Positions 8,911 to 19,784 of a stretch of DNA of 38,223 bases are shown piece by piece. How positions within the stretch are numbered: position 1 is the stretch's first letter; every line of letters starts with the position of its first letter. A model generated the notes under the pieces. That model had not been told where the DNA came from, did no database searches, and saw nothing but the letters and a program-made list of their open reading frames with translations. The DNA lies in contig DATAFF010000078.1 in NCBI GenBank assembly GCA_036257595.1, forward strand, positions 1 through 38,223, in the 5' to 3' direction. A program made the position numbers and the translations under genes. Origin of the DNA: DATAFF01 sp036257595 (GTDB lineage Bacteria > Pseudomonadota > Alphaproteobacteria > Rhizobiales > Aestuariivirgaceae).

Positions 8911-8929
8911 CCAACTGAGCTACAGCTGC
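8853..8929 (-). tRNA. tRNA-His(GTG)
   Basis: The reverse strand folds as a complete 77-base tRNA with encoded CCA. The acceptor GCAGCTG pairs with CAGCTGT, including one G-U pair at the top. The D stem is GCTC/GAGC, the anticodon stem TCGGA/TCCGA, the loop TTGTGGC with anticodon GTG, and the T arm GGTGG/CCACC. The discriminator is A73, and the base before position 1 is T, so there is no encoded G-1. This matches the unusual tRNA-His class known in many alphaproteobacteria. The gene is convergent with mtnK and overlaps its last 58 bases. Confidence 0.95.
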
Positions 8930-9184
8930 ATGTCGATGCGTGTGGGCCGCGACAACGCGCAAGGGGCGGAATTTCGACCGGCCCGCGAGATCATTAACTA
9001 GTCCAAAACGAGCCGCTGAATCAAGCATGGGTGCTTTGGCTGCGGAAGACTGCGCAGAAGCTTTGCGAAATCCCCTGGATTCCGCTAAGGAGTCAGTGAC
9101 CTTAAGCGGCTGTGCGCCCTCACGGGCCCTGGATCGAGGGGACGACGGCCCGGCTGCCATGCCTTCACCGTGCAGGGAGAGAGC

Positions 9185-11602
9185 GTGAGCGCCCCCGCCA
9201 CACCAGGGTTAAGCGAAATCGAGGCCAGCGCCGAGCCGGGATGGCTGTGGGACCCTGAGCGCCACCGCGTCCTGTGGGCCAATGCCGCTGCCATCGCGTT
9301 TTTCGGCGGCGACACCCTGTTCGATGTGGTGGATCGGGTCTTCGATCCGGCCGAGCCGGCCGTCGCCGCTCTCGGCCGGATCGGCGAGGCGGCGGTCGGC
9401 TTGACCCTCCGCTTCCCCTCGCTGCGCGGTGCGCCCGAGCTCGCCACCCGCTGCTACCCGCACCAGCTCGACGACGGTCGGCCCTGTCTCCTGGTGATCG
9501 CCACCAGCAGTGAGGCGGCCGATCCGAAGGCCGCCCTGTGCAGCAGCGCTTTCGAAGTCCTGCCCTGGGCCGTCATCATCACCGACGGCGATGGCAATCT
9601 CCTGGCCTACAATCACGAGGCGCAACGCCTGGCCGGCGAGGACACCGAGCCCGTCTTGGCGACGATGATATCCGTGCCGGAGGTCGACGACCTGCTCGGC
9701 CGCACCGCCGCGGCCGGCACAGCGACCTTGACAACCATGACTGCCACCGCATTCGGGCGCCGCGAGATTCGCTTCACGGCGCGCCGCGTCGGCCGGGATG
9801 ATCCGCCGCGCTATCTCATCGCCTTCGAAGATGTCACCGAGCGACGGGGGTTGGAGCGCATGCTGGCGGCCGGTCGCCGGACCACATCCGGCGAGCTTCA
9901 TCCGTCACGCCCCAAGCTGAGCGATGCCGACGCCCGCACCTTCGCCTATCTCGGCGAACGGATCCGACGTGCCGATCCGACGTCGCGCGCAGTTTCCACG
10001 GGCGAGGGTCCGCTGCCGCCTCAGCCGACCGAGCAGACAAGAACAGCAGTATCCCTCTCCCCCGAGACCGCGATCCCCGAGATTGTCCGGCGCACGCTGG
10101 ATCTCTCCGAATCGGCAGTCATTCTCTTCGACGGCCACCGGCTGCTCCACGCCAATCGCGCCGCTGCCGCCCTGCTCGGTTACGCTGATTTTGCCGGGAT
10201 GCAATCGCGCAACGACTTGGCGGCAGACCTCGCCGCCCTCGCCGGAGAGAGCGCCGAGCTGACGATCCGTGATGCCGCCGGAACGCCGGTCAGCGTCCTG
10301 GTGCAGCGGTCGAGCTTTCCTTCGATTGCCGGTCCCATCGCCAAGGCGGAACTGGCGCTGCTGACCGCCGAAGAGGACGTCAATTCGCCGGCTGAAGCGC
10401 AGATCGCCAGCCCTCGCGGCGAGGCCGAATCGCGCTCGTCCGTGTCGGAGAAGTTCGGCCCCACGGCCGATGAACTCCGTCTCATCCTTGACACCGCCAC
10501 CGACGGCATCATCACTTTGGACACCGCCGGCAGGATCCTGAGCTTCAGTGCCGGTGCCGAGGCGATCTTCGGCTACCGCCAGGCCGAAGTCCATGGCCGC
10601 TCGCTGGCCGACCTGATGGATGCCGAGAGCCGCAAGACCGTGCGGGACTATCTCGCGGCCCTCGGCGAAGGCGGTATCGCATCGATCTTCAATGATGGCC
10701 GCGAGGTCCACGCCATTGCCGCGCAGGGCGGCAAGATCCCGGTGTTCCTCACCATCGGCCGCATGGGAACGAATGGCGAGTCGAAGCTGAGGCCTGGCAG
10801 TGCCCCCGCCTTCTGTGCCGTGATGCGCGATATCACCCAATGGAAGAAGACCGAAGCGGAGCTCCGGCGCGCCAAGGACGAGGCCGAGAAGGCCAGCGCT
10901 CAGAAATCCGACTTCCTGGCCCGCATCAGCCATGAGCTTCGCACCCCGCTCAACGCCATATTGGGCTTTTCCGAGGTCATGCGCTCGGAGCGCTTCGGCG
11001 AGATGCGCAACCCGAAATATCTTGCCTATGCCAACGACATCCATACTTCCGGGGAACATCTTCTGTCGCTGATCAACGATCTTCTCGATCTCTCCAAAGT
11101 CGAGGCCGGCAAGCTCGAGCTGAACTTCACCTCGGTCAATCTTGCCGAGCTCGCCGAGCACTGCCTGAAGCTCATGGAGGAGGACGCGCGCAGCCGCCGG
11201 GTCATTCTGCGGCGCAACTTTGCCGCCGGCCTGCCCAATGTCGTCGCCGATCTGCGCTCAATGAAGCAGATCCTGCTCAACCTCATTTCCAATGCCATCA
11301 AATTCACCGGCGCCGGCGGCCAGGTCATCGTCTCTGGGCAAACCCGGCCGTCGGGCGAGTTCGTTCTCAGGGTCAAGGATACCGGCGTCGGAATTGCTCC
11401 CGAAGCGCTGGCGATCGCGCTCACCCCCTTTGGACGGGCCCATGACAATGAGCACCCGGAGATTGGCGGTACCGGGCTCGGCCTGCCGCTGACCAAGGCC
11501 CTTGCCGAGGCCAACCGGGCGCGCTTCGAGATCACCAGCAAGCCTGAAAAGGGCACGTCCGTGGAGATCGTATTCCCCGTGAACCGGGTCCTCGCCGGTT
11601 AG
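9185..11602 (+). CDS. Soluble multi-PAS sensor histidine kinase, PleC/DivJ/PdhS-like
   Basis: This 805-residue kinase has no membrane segment and should be cytoplasmic. PAS-like regions are seen at about 105-215, 295-380 and 415-545. The H-box FLARISHELRTPLNAILG follows, with phosphorylated His583. The ATPase domain has the N-box with Asn703 (LLNLISNAIKFTG), the DTGVGI box with Asp732 and GGTGLGLPL. The H-box type is that of PleC, DivJ and PdhS, which control the DivK/CtrA cell-cycle circuit in alphaproteobacteria. PdhS is likewise soluble. A GTG at 9170 is in frame, but the GTG at 9185 has GGGAGAG just upstream and is preferred. No response regulator is adjacent, so the partner (DivK is a guess) must be elsewhere. 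Confidence 0.88.
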   Translation: MSAPATPGLSEIEASAEPGWLWDPERHRVLWANAAAIAFFGGDTLFDVVDRVFDPAEPAVAALGRIGEAAVGLTLRFPSLRGAPELATRCYPHQLDDGRPCLLVIATSSEAADPKAALCSSAFEVLPWAVIITDGDGNLLAYNHEAQRLAGEDTEPVLATMISVPEVDDLLGRTAAAGTATLTTMTATAFGRREIRFTARRVGRDDPPRYLIAFEDVTERRGLERMLAAGRRTTSGELHPSRPKLSDADARTFAYLGERIRRADPTSRAVSTGEGPLPPQPTEQTRTAVSLSPETAIPEIVRRTLDLSESAVILFDGHRLLHANRAAAALLGYADFAGMQSRNDLAADLAALAGESAELTIRDAAGTPVSVLVQRSSFPSIAGPIAKAELALLTAEEDVNSPAEAQIASPRGEAESRSSVSEKFGPTADELRLILDTATDGIITLDTAGRILSFSAGAEAIFGYRQAEVHGRSLADLMDAESRKTVRDYLAALGEGGIASIFNDGREVHAIAAQGGKIPVFLTIGRMGTNGESKLRPGSAPAFCAVMRDITQWKKTEAELRRAKDEAEKASAQKSDFLARISHELRTPLNAILGFSEVMRSERFGEMRNPKYLAYANDIHTSGEHLLSLINDLLDLSKVEAGKLELNFTSVNLAELAEHCLKLMEEDARSRRVILRRNFAAGLPNVVADLRSMKQILLNLISNAIKFTGAGGQVIVSGQTRPSGEFVLRVKDTGVGIAPEALAIALTPFGRAHDNEHPEIGGTGLGLPLTKALAEANRARFEITSKPEKGTSVEIVFPVNRVLAG

Positions 11603-11613
11603 GGCATCACGCT

Positions 11614-13572
<1,959 letters not shown>

Positions 13573-13775
13573 GACGGCAGTTCCACTGGCCCGATAGAGA
13601 TACGTCACCTTAGCCGCACGCCGCGCATGGCCCAAGGGGCCGGAGTCCGAGAGTTTCCTCCAAGGCACAGTTCAACGACGATGCATATTCGGCCTCGTGA
13701 ATCGCCTGACCTCGCCGCAGTGCTGCCACCGTGTGTCGGCACCAGTCGCCTGCGGTTGGACGCGAAGGAGGCTTG

Positions 13776-15839
13776 ATGCCGGTGCGGCGTACCATTTTGG
13801 TCCTGATCTCTGTCCTCGCCTTGATCATCATGGCGGTGGCTGTGGTCGGAGCGCTGCCGCTCGTTCTGCCGGTCGACTTTGCCATTCAACAGCTGCAGCA
13901 GGCCGTCAAGGCGACGACAGGACGTACCCTGACGGTTTCCCGAGCGCCGCGAATCGTGCTCTGGCCCGAGCTCGCCATCGAGGCTGACGACGTCGTCCTC
14001 TCCAACCCGCCCGGCCTTTATCATGGCCAGCTCGCAGCCATCGCGCGGCTGCGCATCAAGATCGATGCCCGCTCATTGCTGGAACGTCGGCTTGCGGTGA
14101 AGCAGCTCACCCTGATCAATCCCCGCCTGACCCTGGTCAGCGATGGCGAGGGGCGGGCGAATTGGGCCTTTGCCGGCGCCGCCTCGCCCGCCGGCGCCGC
14201 TTATCAACCCCTGCTCGGCAGCATCGCCGCCGCCCCGATCCGCATCGAGAACGGCGTTGTGCGCTTCGTCAATGAGCGGACCGGCGGTGCCATGTCCCTG
14301 ACCGGCGCCGATCTGCTGGTCAATTTCGCCACCCCCGATACCCCCTTCGCCGCCCGCGGCTATGTGTTGTGGAACCGTCACAGAGTGGCGCTTACGCTGT
14401 TCGTCAAGGATCCGGCGCGTATTCCAGGCCAGGGGTCGCCGATCGATGTCACGCTCGATTCGCCGCTGTTGAAGTTTGCCTTTAGTGGCCGCGCGGTCCT
14501 GAACCGGGAAGCAAGCCTCTCGGGCACTGCCGAGCTGACGACCTCGTCCTTGCGCGAGCTGTCCGGCTGGGCGGGATACCGCCTCGGCACCGGCCGCGGG
14601 CTAGGACCCCTCACGGCCAGCGGATCATTCGATCTGACCAATAGCGTTCTCACCCTGTCAAAGACGGTCATGAACCTGGATGGCATGAACGGCCAGGGCA
14701 ACATCAAGGTCGACCTCGCCGAGGACCGGCCCAAGGTCACTGCTGCCCTTGGGCTCGATCGCATCGATCTCAATGTCTATGCCGGCATTGCGACGCTCAA
14801 GGACGCCGCAAAGTCGGACGATGATGACGACTGGAGCGACCGTGCGCTCGATTTCGCCCCGCTCCGAATGCTCGACGCCAACCTCTCATTGGCGGCCTCC
14901 GAGCTTCGCATTGGCAGCCTGCGGACTGGGAAAGCCACCATCGCGGCCGAGCTTGGCGGCGGTGTCCTCGACCTTTCAATCAAGGAAGCCGCGCTCTATG
15001 GCGGCAACGCCTCCGGCCGGCTGGTTCTCAATGGCTCGCGTCAGGTTCCTGCCATGCAGGGGGCGCTGCGCGCCGAAAATATCGAGGGCGCTCCCCTGCT
15101 CGACAATTGGGTCGGGCTTGACGCGCTTACCGGTGCGACTTCGATGACATTGTCACTCGCCGGCGCCGGCCACACCCAACGCGAAATGATCTCGACCTTA
15201 CGCGGCACGGCCGAGATCCGCATCGTGAATGGCGCGATCCGCGATATGAACCTCGTCAGGATGTTGCGCGACGTCAAGAAAGAGATCCTTGCCGGCTGGC
15301 AGCCGGTTGCCGATTCGCGTACGGTTTTCCAGGACCTGTCGGCAACCTTCGCCCTGCAGGACGGAATCGCCGCAAGCCGTGATCTGCAGCTGGTCGCACC
15401 CGAGTTTTCGATCACCGGAACTGGTCAGGCCGATCTGCTGCGCAAGGCCCTTGACTTCAAGCTGGTGCCTAAACTTGCGAGCGTCGCCTCGGGGAACGCC
15501 GCTCCGACCGAGACCGCGGTTCTGGCCGTCCCGCTGGTCGTGAGAGGTCCCTGGGGCAGCCCGAAGATCTACCCCGATATTGCGGGCATCTTGGAGAATC
15601 CTCAGGCGGGATATGACACGCTGAACAGGCTTCGGGCGCCCACCCCCCCGCTTGAGAATGACGGCAGCATTTTCGATTCGGCACGCCGCGAAAAGGTCAA
15701 GGCAACCCTCCCCAATCGCTCGAAGGAAAGTTTGGGGGCGATCGGCGAGGATTCGTCCGGCGATGGCGAATCGCTCTTCAAGGGATTCATGGATGAGGCC
15801 GATCCGGGCGCCGATACTGGCCGCGCCAAACGGCGCTAG
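13776..15839 (+). CDS. AsmA family protein
   Basis: This 687-residue protein has an N-terminal membrane anchor (ILVLISVLALIIMAVAVVG) and a long periplasmic body. The AsmA hallmark at the start is clear: PLVLPVDFAIQQLQQAVKAT, then GRTLTVSRAPRIVLWPELAIEADDV. The C-terminal part (GTAEIRIVNGAIRDMNLVRMLRDVK) matches the second conserved AsmA block. Such proteins are thought to help maintain the outer membrane or move phospholipids. The ATG at 13776 has AAGGAGG six bases upstream and is preferred over an upstream in-frame start at 13731. The C-terminal tail is low complexity and charged. Confidence 0.9.
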   Translation: MPVRRTILVLISVLALIIMAVAVVGALPLVLPVDFAIQQLQQAVKATTGRTLTVSRAPRIVLWPELAIEADDVVLSNPPGLYHGQLAAIARLRIKIDARSLLERRLAVKQLTLINPRLTLVSDGEGRANWAFAGAASPAGAAYQPLLGSIAAAPIRIENGVVRFVNERTGGAMSLTGADLLVNFATPDTPFAARGYVLWNRHRVALTLFVKDPARIPGQGSPIDVTLDSPLLKFAFSGRAVLNREASLSGTAELTTSSLRELSGWAGYRLGTGRGLGPLTASGSFDLTNSVLTLSKTVMNLDGMNGQGNIKVDLAEDRPKVTAALGLDRIDLNVYAGIATLKDAAKSDDDDDWSDRALDFAPLRMLDANLSLAASELRIGSLRTGKATIAAELGGGVLDLSIKEAALYGGNASGRLVLNGSRQVPAMQGALRAENIEGAPLLDNWVGLDALTGATSMTLSLAGAGHTQREMISTLRGTAEIRIVNGAIRDMNLVRMLRDVKKEILAGWQPVADSRTVFQDLSATFALQDGIAASRDLQLVAPEFSITGTGQADLLRKALDFKLVPKLASVASGNAAPTETAVLAVPLVVRGPWGSPKIYPDIAGILENPQAGYDTLNRLRAPTPPLENDGSIFDSARREKVKATLPNRSKESLGAIGEDSSGDGESLFKGFMDEADPGADTGRAKRR

Positions 15840-15881
15840 CAGCGCCTACTTCCCCGCCGCGAACTCGTGTAATAAATCCTC

Positions 15882-16334
15882 ATGATTCGCCTTCAGCAGG
15901 AGCCGTTCGACCTCGGCCGGGAATATGCCGCGCTGAAGCGCGATCACGCCGGCATCGGCGGCATCGCGGTCTTTGTCGGAACGGTGCGGGAGCAGTCCGG
16001 CGACGCCACCATCAGTTCCATGACGCTCGAGCACTATCCCCAGATGACCGAGCGGGCACTGAGTGCCATCGAGGCCGAGGCTCGCGCCCGCTGGCCGCTC
16101 CAGGCAACCCTCATCATCCACCGCTATGGCCGCCTCGCACCGGGCGACGACATCGTCTTGGTGATGACTGCGGCCGCCCATCGCCAGGCGGCGCTCGAGT
16201 CCTGTGCCTTCCTGATCGACTGGCTCAAGACCAAGGCACCCTTCTGGAAGCTCGAGGAGAGCACCTCAGGGTCGCATTGGGTTGCCGCCCGGGATCAAGA
16301 TGACGTAGCGGCAGCAAGCTGGAACAAACCCTGA
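15882..16334 (+). CDS. moaE: Molybdopterin synthase catalytic subunit MoaE
   Basis: This 150-residue protein inserts sulfur into precursor Z to form molybdopterin, using thiocarboxylated MoaD as donor. The signature blocks are present: GIGGIAVFVGTVRE near 24-37, the LEHYPQMTE segment, HRYGRLAPGDDIV, and KTKAPFWKLE with Lys116 and Lys123 corresponding to the catalytic lysines of the E. coli enzyme. It follows the AsmA-like gene by 42 bases and precedes the nuclease gene by 10. MoaD, its usual neighbour, is not in the window. Confidence 0.95.
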   Translation: MIRLQQEPFDLGREYAALKRDHAGIGGIAVFVGTVREQSGDATISSMTLEHYPQMTERALSAIEAEARARWPLQATLIIHRYGRLAPGDDIVLVMTAAAHRQAALESCAFLIDWLKTKAPFWKLEESTSGSHWVAARDQDDVAAASWNKP

Positions 16335-16344
16335 CCACGCGAAC

Positions 16345-16839
16345 TTGCAACGCCTATTCTATCAAGTCGCCGCCCTCTCCATCGTCGCCATTGCCCTGTG
16401 GTCGGCGATCGGTCGCCAACTACCGGACGTCTCGGGACAATTCCGTGCTGTCGACGGCGATTCATTGCGTGGACCGCAGGGCGACGTCAGGCTTTATGGG
16501 ATCGATGCTCCCGAGCTCGACCAGACCTGTCTCGACAGCCGGTCCGAGCCCTATCCATGTGGACGCGAATCGTTCCGGCATCTCGAGATGCTGATGATCG
16601 ACAAGCCGGTGCGCTGCCGCGTCATCGATCATGACCATTATCGCCGGGCGGTGGCGGTCTGTTCCGCCGGTACGGTGGAGCTGAACCGGCGGATGGTCGA
16701 GGACGGCTGGGCTACCGCCTATGAGCGGCTCCCCTCGATCTACTCCGCCGCCGAAGACCGAGCGCGCGCCACGCGGCGCGGCCTCTGGCAGGGCTTTTTC
16801 GATCGGCCACGACAGTGGCGCGACTCCCGGCAGCAATGA
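16345..16839 (+). CDS. Thermonuclease (SNase-fold) family protein, membrane-anchored or secreted
   Basis: This 164-residue protein has an N-terminal hydrophobic segment (VAALSIVAIALWSAIG) acting as a signal or anchor, then an SNase/OB fold. The expected catalytic residues are visible: Arg49 and Glu57 in VRLYGIDAPE and an arginine in DHYRRAV (about 100-101), with the metal-site region AVDGDS upstream. The C-terminal ATRRGLWQG motif is typical of bacterial SNase-like proteins. The start is a TTG; no ATG lies upstream of the hydrophobic segment, and the ribosome site is weak, so the exact start is uncertain. It sits 10 bases after moaE and is probably co-transcribed, without an obvious functional link. 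Confidence 0.85.
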   Translation: MQRLFYQVAALSIVAIALWSAIGRQLPDVSGQFRAVDGDSLRGPQGDVRLYGIDAPELDQTCLDSRSEPYPCGRESFRHLEMLMIDKPVRCRVIDHDHYRRAVAVCSAGTVELNRRMVEDGWATAYERLPSIYSAAEDRARATRRGLWQGFFDRPRQWRDSRQQ

Positions 16840-16848
16840 GCTCGGAGC

Positions 16849-16880
16849 ATGATGTGGCTGGATAGACCTGATCACATCAT
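16849..16880. terminator. Inverted repeat between convergent genes, possible bidirectional terminator
   Basis: ATGATGTG and CACATCAT form a perfect 8-base stem around a 16-base loop, exactly between the ends of the convergent nuclease and phosphonatase genes. There is no clear T-run, and the stem is A/T-rich, so termination is only suggested by position. Confidence 0.35.
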
Positions 16881-16883
16881 TGT

Positions 16884-17696
16884 CTAGGGCCGCTCGCCCC
16901 GTTGCAACCGGCCCTCGATATCGACTGCTACCGGCAGCAGATCGGCGACGCTGTCGATAACATAATGCGCTCCGGCGACCCTCAGTCGCGCATGGCCGCT
17001 GTCGCGCCTGCTGGCAAGCTCCGCCGCTGGCAGCCGTCCCGTGTCGGCCATCGACAACCCGAACACATTGCCGCTCATCGCCACGCCGACCGTCCATGCG
17101 CCGGCATTCAGGCCTTCGGCGATCCCCACCTCGGTGTCGTCCACCTTGAAGCAGGCGGCCGCGGGCCACACGTCCATATCCATCAGCGAGCGGTAGATCA
17201 TGAAGGGTGACGGTCGACCGGCCGGCGTATCGCCGGTGCACACGATGCTGTCCGGCGAGAACCCCTGCTCTGCCGCCAGCGGCAGGATCGCATCCATGAT
17301 GTCGTGCGTATAGCCGGTCGTGGTGCCGATCTTCAGGCCACCTTCCCTGAGCTTGGACACCGTCTCGGCGGTGCCGTCGATCAGTCGCGAATGATCCTTT
17401 GCCGCAGCGATGTTCATTGGCAGGAAGGTCTCGAACACCGCATCGATGTCGCGATCGCCCGGCAGCCGCCCGTGGCGCGCCTTCCAGGCCTCGGCAATGC
17501 GCGGCAATGCCATCAGAGCTGCAATGTGAGGGCGCTTTGCCATGCCCATCGGGCCGCGTGCCTCATCGATCGAGAGATCGACATCGAATGCGGCAAAGGC
17601 CTTGACGAAGGCCCCCATCGGCGCGAGCGATCCATGATCGATCACCGTCCCGGCCCAATCGAAGATGGCTGCCCGGAGATGGGTGAATTTGATCAT
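16884..17696 (-). CDS. phnX: Phosphonoacetaldehyde hydrolase (phosphonatase)
   Basis: This 270-residue HAD-family enzyme cleaves the C-P bond of phosphonoacetaldehyde to acetaldehyde and phosphate, the second step of 2-aminoethylphosphonate use. The nucleophile motif IFDWAGTVID (Asp13) and the Schiff-base lysine in GPMGMAKRPHI (Lys54) are both present. The HAD motifs TTTGYTHDI, PAGRPSPFMIY and FKVDDTEVG follow in order. The frame begins with a TTG three codons upstream; I prefer the ATG giving MIKFTHL. phnW transaminase and a phosphonate transporter, the usual neighbours, are absent here. Confidence 0.92.
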   Translation of the reverse strand: MIKFTHLRAAIFDWAGTVIDHGSLAPMGAFVKAFAAFDVDLSIDEARGPMGMAKRPHIAALMALPRIAEAWKARHGRLPGDRDIDAVFETFLPMNIAAAKDHSRLIDGTAETVSKLREGGLKIGTTTGYTHDIMDAILPLAAEQGFSPDSIVCTGDTPAGRPSPFMIYRSLMDMDVWPAAACFKVDDTEVGIAEGLNAGAWTVGVAMSGNVFGLSMADTGRLPAAELASRRDSGHARLRVAGAHYVIDSVADLLPVAVDIEGRLQRGERP

Positions 17697-17724
17697 CGGT
17701 CTCAAGTCATGAAACGATCGAGCA

Positions 17725-17979
17725 TCATCCGCTGATGAACATCGCGGCCGCCCTTGCCAGGAGCAGGATGGCGCCGAGCCCGATCAGGGCCAGCCCCGGC
17801 CATTCCCGCGCCAACCCCAGCGATCGCGCCGGACCGCGCGGCGGCTCGAGCGTTTTGGCTTCTCCGGAACGAAGGCGCCGGCTGCCGCTCAGCGGCCCGC
17901 GCCACAGCACCTGTCCGGCCGAGTAGACCACCCCGGCAATCACCATGAGGATCCCAACCCAAGAGATGATGACAAGCAT
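17725..17979 (-). CDS. Small two-segment membrane protein at the end of the oxidase operon
   Basis: This 84-residue protein has two hydrophobic segments (about 2-26, containing ISWVGILMVIAGVVYSAG, and about 60-82, containing ALIGLGAILLLARAAAMF). They are joined by a basic, Arg/Pro-rich linker. Its ATG lies three bases beyond the TGA of the subunit IV gene, with no space for an independent promoter, so it is translationally coupled to the oxidase operon. I do not recognise a family. A structural or assembly role in the oxidase is an inference from position alone. Confidence 0.7.
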   Translation of the reverse strand: MLVIISWVGILMVIAGVVYSAGQVLWRGPLSGSRRLRSGEAKTLEPPRGPARSLGLAREWPGLALIGLGAILLLARAAAMFISG

Positions 17980-17981
17980 GC

Positions 17982-18350
17982 TCAGCGTCCGATCCCGAAG
18001 AATTCCTCGCGGATGAGGAAGGTGTAGTCGGATTCAAGCGTCATCAGCGCTACAAACACCAGGAGCAGCACCGGCGGTACCAATATCGCGTAGATCAGGG
18101 CGAGTCGCTCCCATGCCATATGCATGAAGACGGCGACGATCAGCCCGGCTTTGAGGATCATGAACAGCAGGATCAGCGACCAGCGTAGCATCCCGTGCAG
18201 GTGGAAATAGTCGACGAGGTAGGAGAAGAACGACAGTACGAAGAGCAGCCCCCAGATCCATAGATAGATGCCGATCGGATGCTGTTGCCCCTGGGCGTGG
18301 TGGCTCTGGGCGTGGTGTACCGGAGCCTGTTGGGTCTCAGCGTGTGCCAT
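17982..18350 (-). CDS. Cytochrome c oxidase subunit IV (prokaryotic type)
   Basis: This 122-residue membrane protein has three hydrophobic segments (YLWIWGLLFVLSFFSYLV, LILLFMILKAGLIVAVFMHM, LALIYAILVPPVLLLVFVAL). The MILKAGLIVAVFMHMAWE block is characteristic of the prokaryotic COX4/CyoD family. The N-terminus is unusually rich in His and Gln (HHAQSHHAQGQQH). It follows the second subunit III gene by 7 bases. The family is thought to stabilise the CuB site or assembly of heme-copper oxidases. Confidence 0.9.
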   Translation of the reverse strand: MAHAETQQAPVHHAQSHHAQGQQHPIGIYLWIWGLLFVLSFFSYLVDYFHLHGMLRWSLILLFMILKAGLIVAVFMHMAWERLALIYAILVPPVLLLVFVALMTLESDYTFLIREEFFGIGR

Positions 18351-18357
18351 GCGTCCC

Positions 18358-19077
18358 TCACCACAGATAGAAGAAAGCGAAGATGAAGACCCAGACCAGG
18401 TCGACGAAGTGCCAGTAGAGGCCGGTGGTTTCGACGATCTCGTACCGCCCCTTCCGGCTCGTGAAGAAACCCTTGCGCTCCACGTCGAAATCGCCGCGCA
18501 GGACCTTCCGCGCCATGATGAACAGGAAGATCACCCCGATCGTCACATGGGTGCCGTGGAAGCCCGTAATCATGAAGAAGGTCGAGCCGAACTGCGGTGC
18601 GCCCCAGGGATTACCCCATGGCCTCACCCCTTCCATGATGAGCTTCGTCCATTCGAATGCCTGCATGCCGACGAAGGTGGCGCCGAGAATCGCCGTCAGG
18701 ATCATCAGGATCGCGGTTTTCACCCGGTCCTTCTGGTAGCCGTATTTCACTGCCAGCGCCATGGTGCCGCTCGAGCTGATCAGCACGAAGGTCATGATCG
18801 CGATGAGAATGAGCGGGATTTCCTGCCCGCCAATATGCAGCGCGAACACCTTGCTTGGATTGGGCCACTGATCGAGCGTCGACATCCTGACCGTCATGTA
18901 GGACAGGAGGAAGCACCCGAAGATGAAAGTGTCGCTCAGGAGGAAGATCCACATCATGGCCTTCCCCCAAGGGACGTTCTTGAACGCCTTCTGATCGGTA
19001 GACCAGTCATGCACCAGGCCGGACCAGCCGTGATGCGCATGCGGAACGTTGGTGTCAGCTACGGCAGAATGCGACAT
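18358..19077 (-). CDS. coxP: Cytochrome c oxidase subunit III, second copy (CoxP-like)
   Basis: This 239-residue protein has the heme-copper oxidase subunit III pattern: MMWIFLLSDTFIFGCFLLSY, QAFEWTKLI, FFMITGFHGTHVTIG and the C-terminal TTGLYWHFVDLVWVFIFAFFYL. The frame is open upstream into the preceding gene, but the ATG giving MSHSAVADT fits the family and follows a GAGGGG ribosome site. It is longer and closer to standard subunit III than the protein encoded just upstream. The symbol follows the coxMNOP order described in Bradyrhizobium and is assigned by order, not by comparison. Confidence 0.9.
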   Translation of the reverse strand: MSHSAVADTNVPHAHHGWSGLVHDWSTDQKAFKNVPWGKAMMWIFLLSDTFIFGCFLLSYMTVRMSTLDQWPNPSKVFALHIGGQEIPLILIAIMTFVLISSSGTMALAVKYGYQKDRVKTAILMILTAILGATFVGMQAFEWTKLIMEGVRPWGNPWGAPQFGSTFFMITGFHGTHVTIGVIFLFIMARKVLRGDFDVERKGFFTSRKGRYEIVETTGLYWHFVDLVWVFIFAFFYLW

Positions 19078-19091
19078 GCGACAGGCACCCC

Positions 19092-19778
19092 TCAGGTGAG
19101 CAGCAGCATTGCGAACAACAAAAGCCAAATCACAAGCAGAAAATGCCAATAGGCGGTGCACAATTCCACAATTAGGCGCAGGTCGGCAACCTTGTCACCG
19201 CGCCACAACCGCGCTCCGACCCGGCCAAGCGGCAACAGACCGCCAAACACATGGAGCCCGTGCAGCAGGGCGATGATCAGGAAGAACGCCACTGCTGGCG
19301 TCGTTGCCGCGAAGAATCCGAGACCAGCCAGCTGCCGCGCCACCACAATCTGGCCCACCAGGAAAGCCGTCGTCAGCGCCCCGGCTATCAGCAGATAGTC
19401 CCGCACCGAGTCCGCCTGGCCCCGCCGTGTCGCACTTTGCAGCCCCTGCATGGCGATGCTGCCGAGGAACAGGATTGCGGTGTTCACCCACAGCAGCCAC
19501 AGCTTCGGCAGGCCGAACCACGTCGGCCCCGATGACAGGCAGAGATCGAGAAACGACGCCGATTGTGCCGCCGCCGCCTGATATTCCGACGCATGAACGA
19601 TGCGGTGATGATAATACGCGATGCTCAGGAGCAGAAAGAGAACTGCGATCACCGCGAACAGCACGTTCAGACCAAGCCACGGGGTGGGAATGGTGAACGT
19701 GCCGCCCTCATGCAGGTTGTCGACGTCGCTCTGGGATTTCACCCAAGGCTTTTCCGACAATTTCCCAAGAATGCCCAC
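19092..19778 (-). CDS. coxO: Cytochrome c oxidase subunit III-like protein, first copy (CoxO-like)
   Basis: This 228-residue multi-spanning protein is a divergent subunit III. The C-terminal half shows the family pattern ALLHGLHVFGGLLPLGRV and the end TAYWHFLLVIWLLLFAML, matching the YWHFVDLVW ending of true subunit III with the Asp lost. It begins 7 bases after the subunit I stop and ends 14 bases before the other subunit III start. Two non-identical subunit III genes in tandem are the hallmark of the coxMNOP arrangement. Confidence 0.88.
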   Translation of the reverse strand: MGILGKLSEKPWVKSQSDVDNLHEGGTFTIPTPWLGLNVLFAVIAVLFLLLSIAYYHHRIVHASEYQAAAAQSASFLDLCLSSGPTWFGLPKLWLLWVNTAILFLGSIAMQGLQSATRRGQADSVRDYLLIAGALTTAFLVGQIVVARQLAGLGFFAATTPAVAFFLIIALLHGLHVFGGLLPLGRVGARLWRGDKVADLRLIVELCTAYWHFLLVIWLLLFAMLLLT

Positions 19779-19784
19779 GGGTCC

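Noticed and set aside
9905..11161. 418-residue reverse frame inside the PAS kinase gene
   Set aside because: The forward kinase motifs are complete; the reverse product has no recognisable domain.
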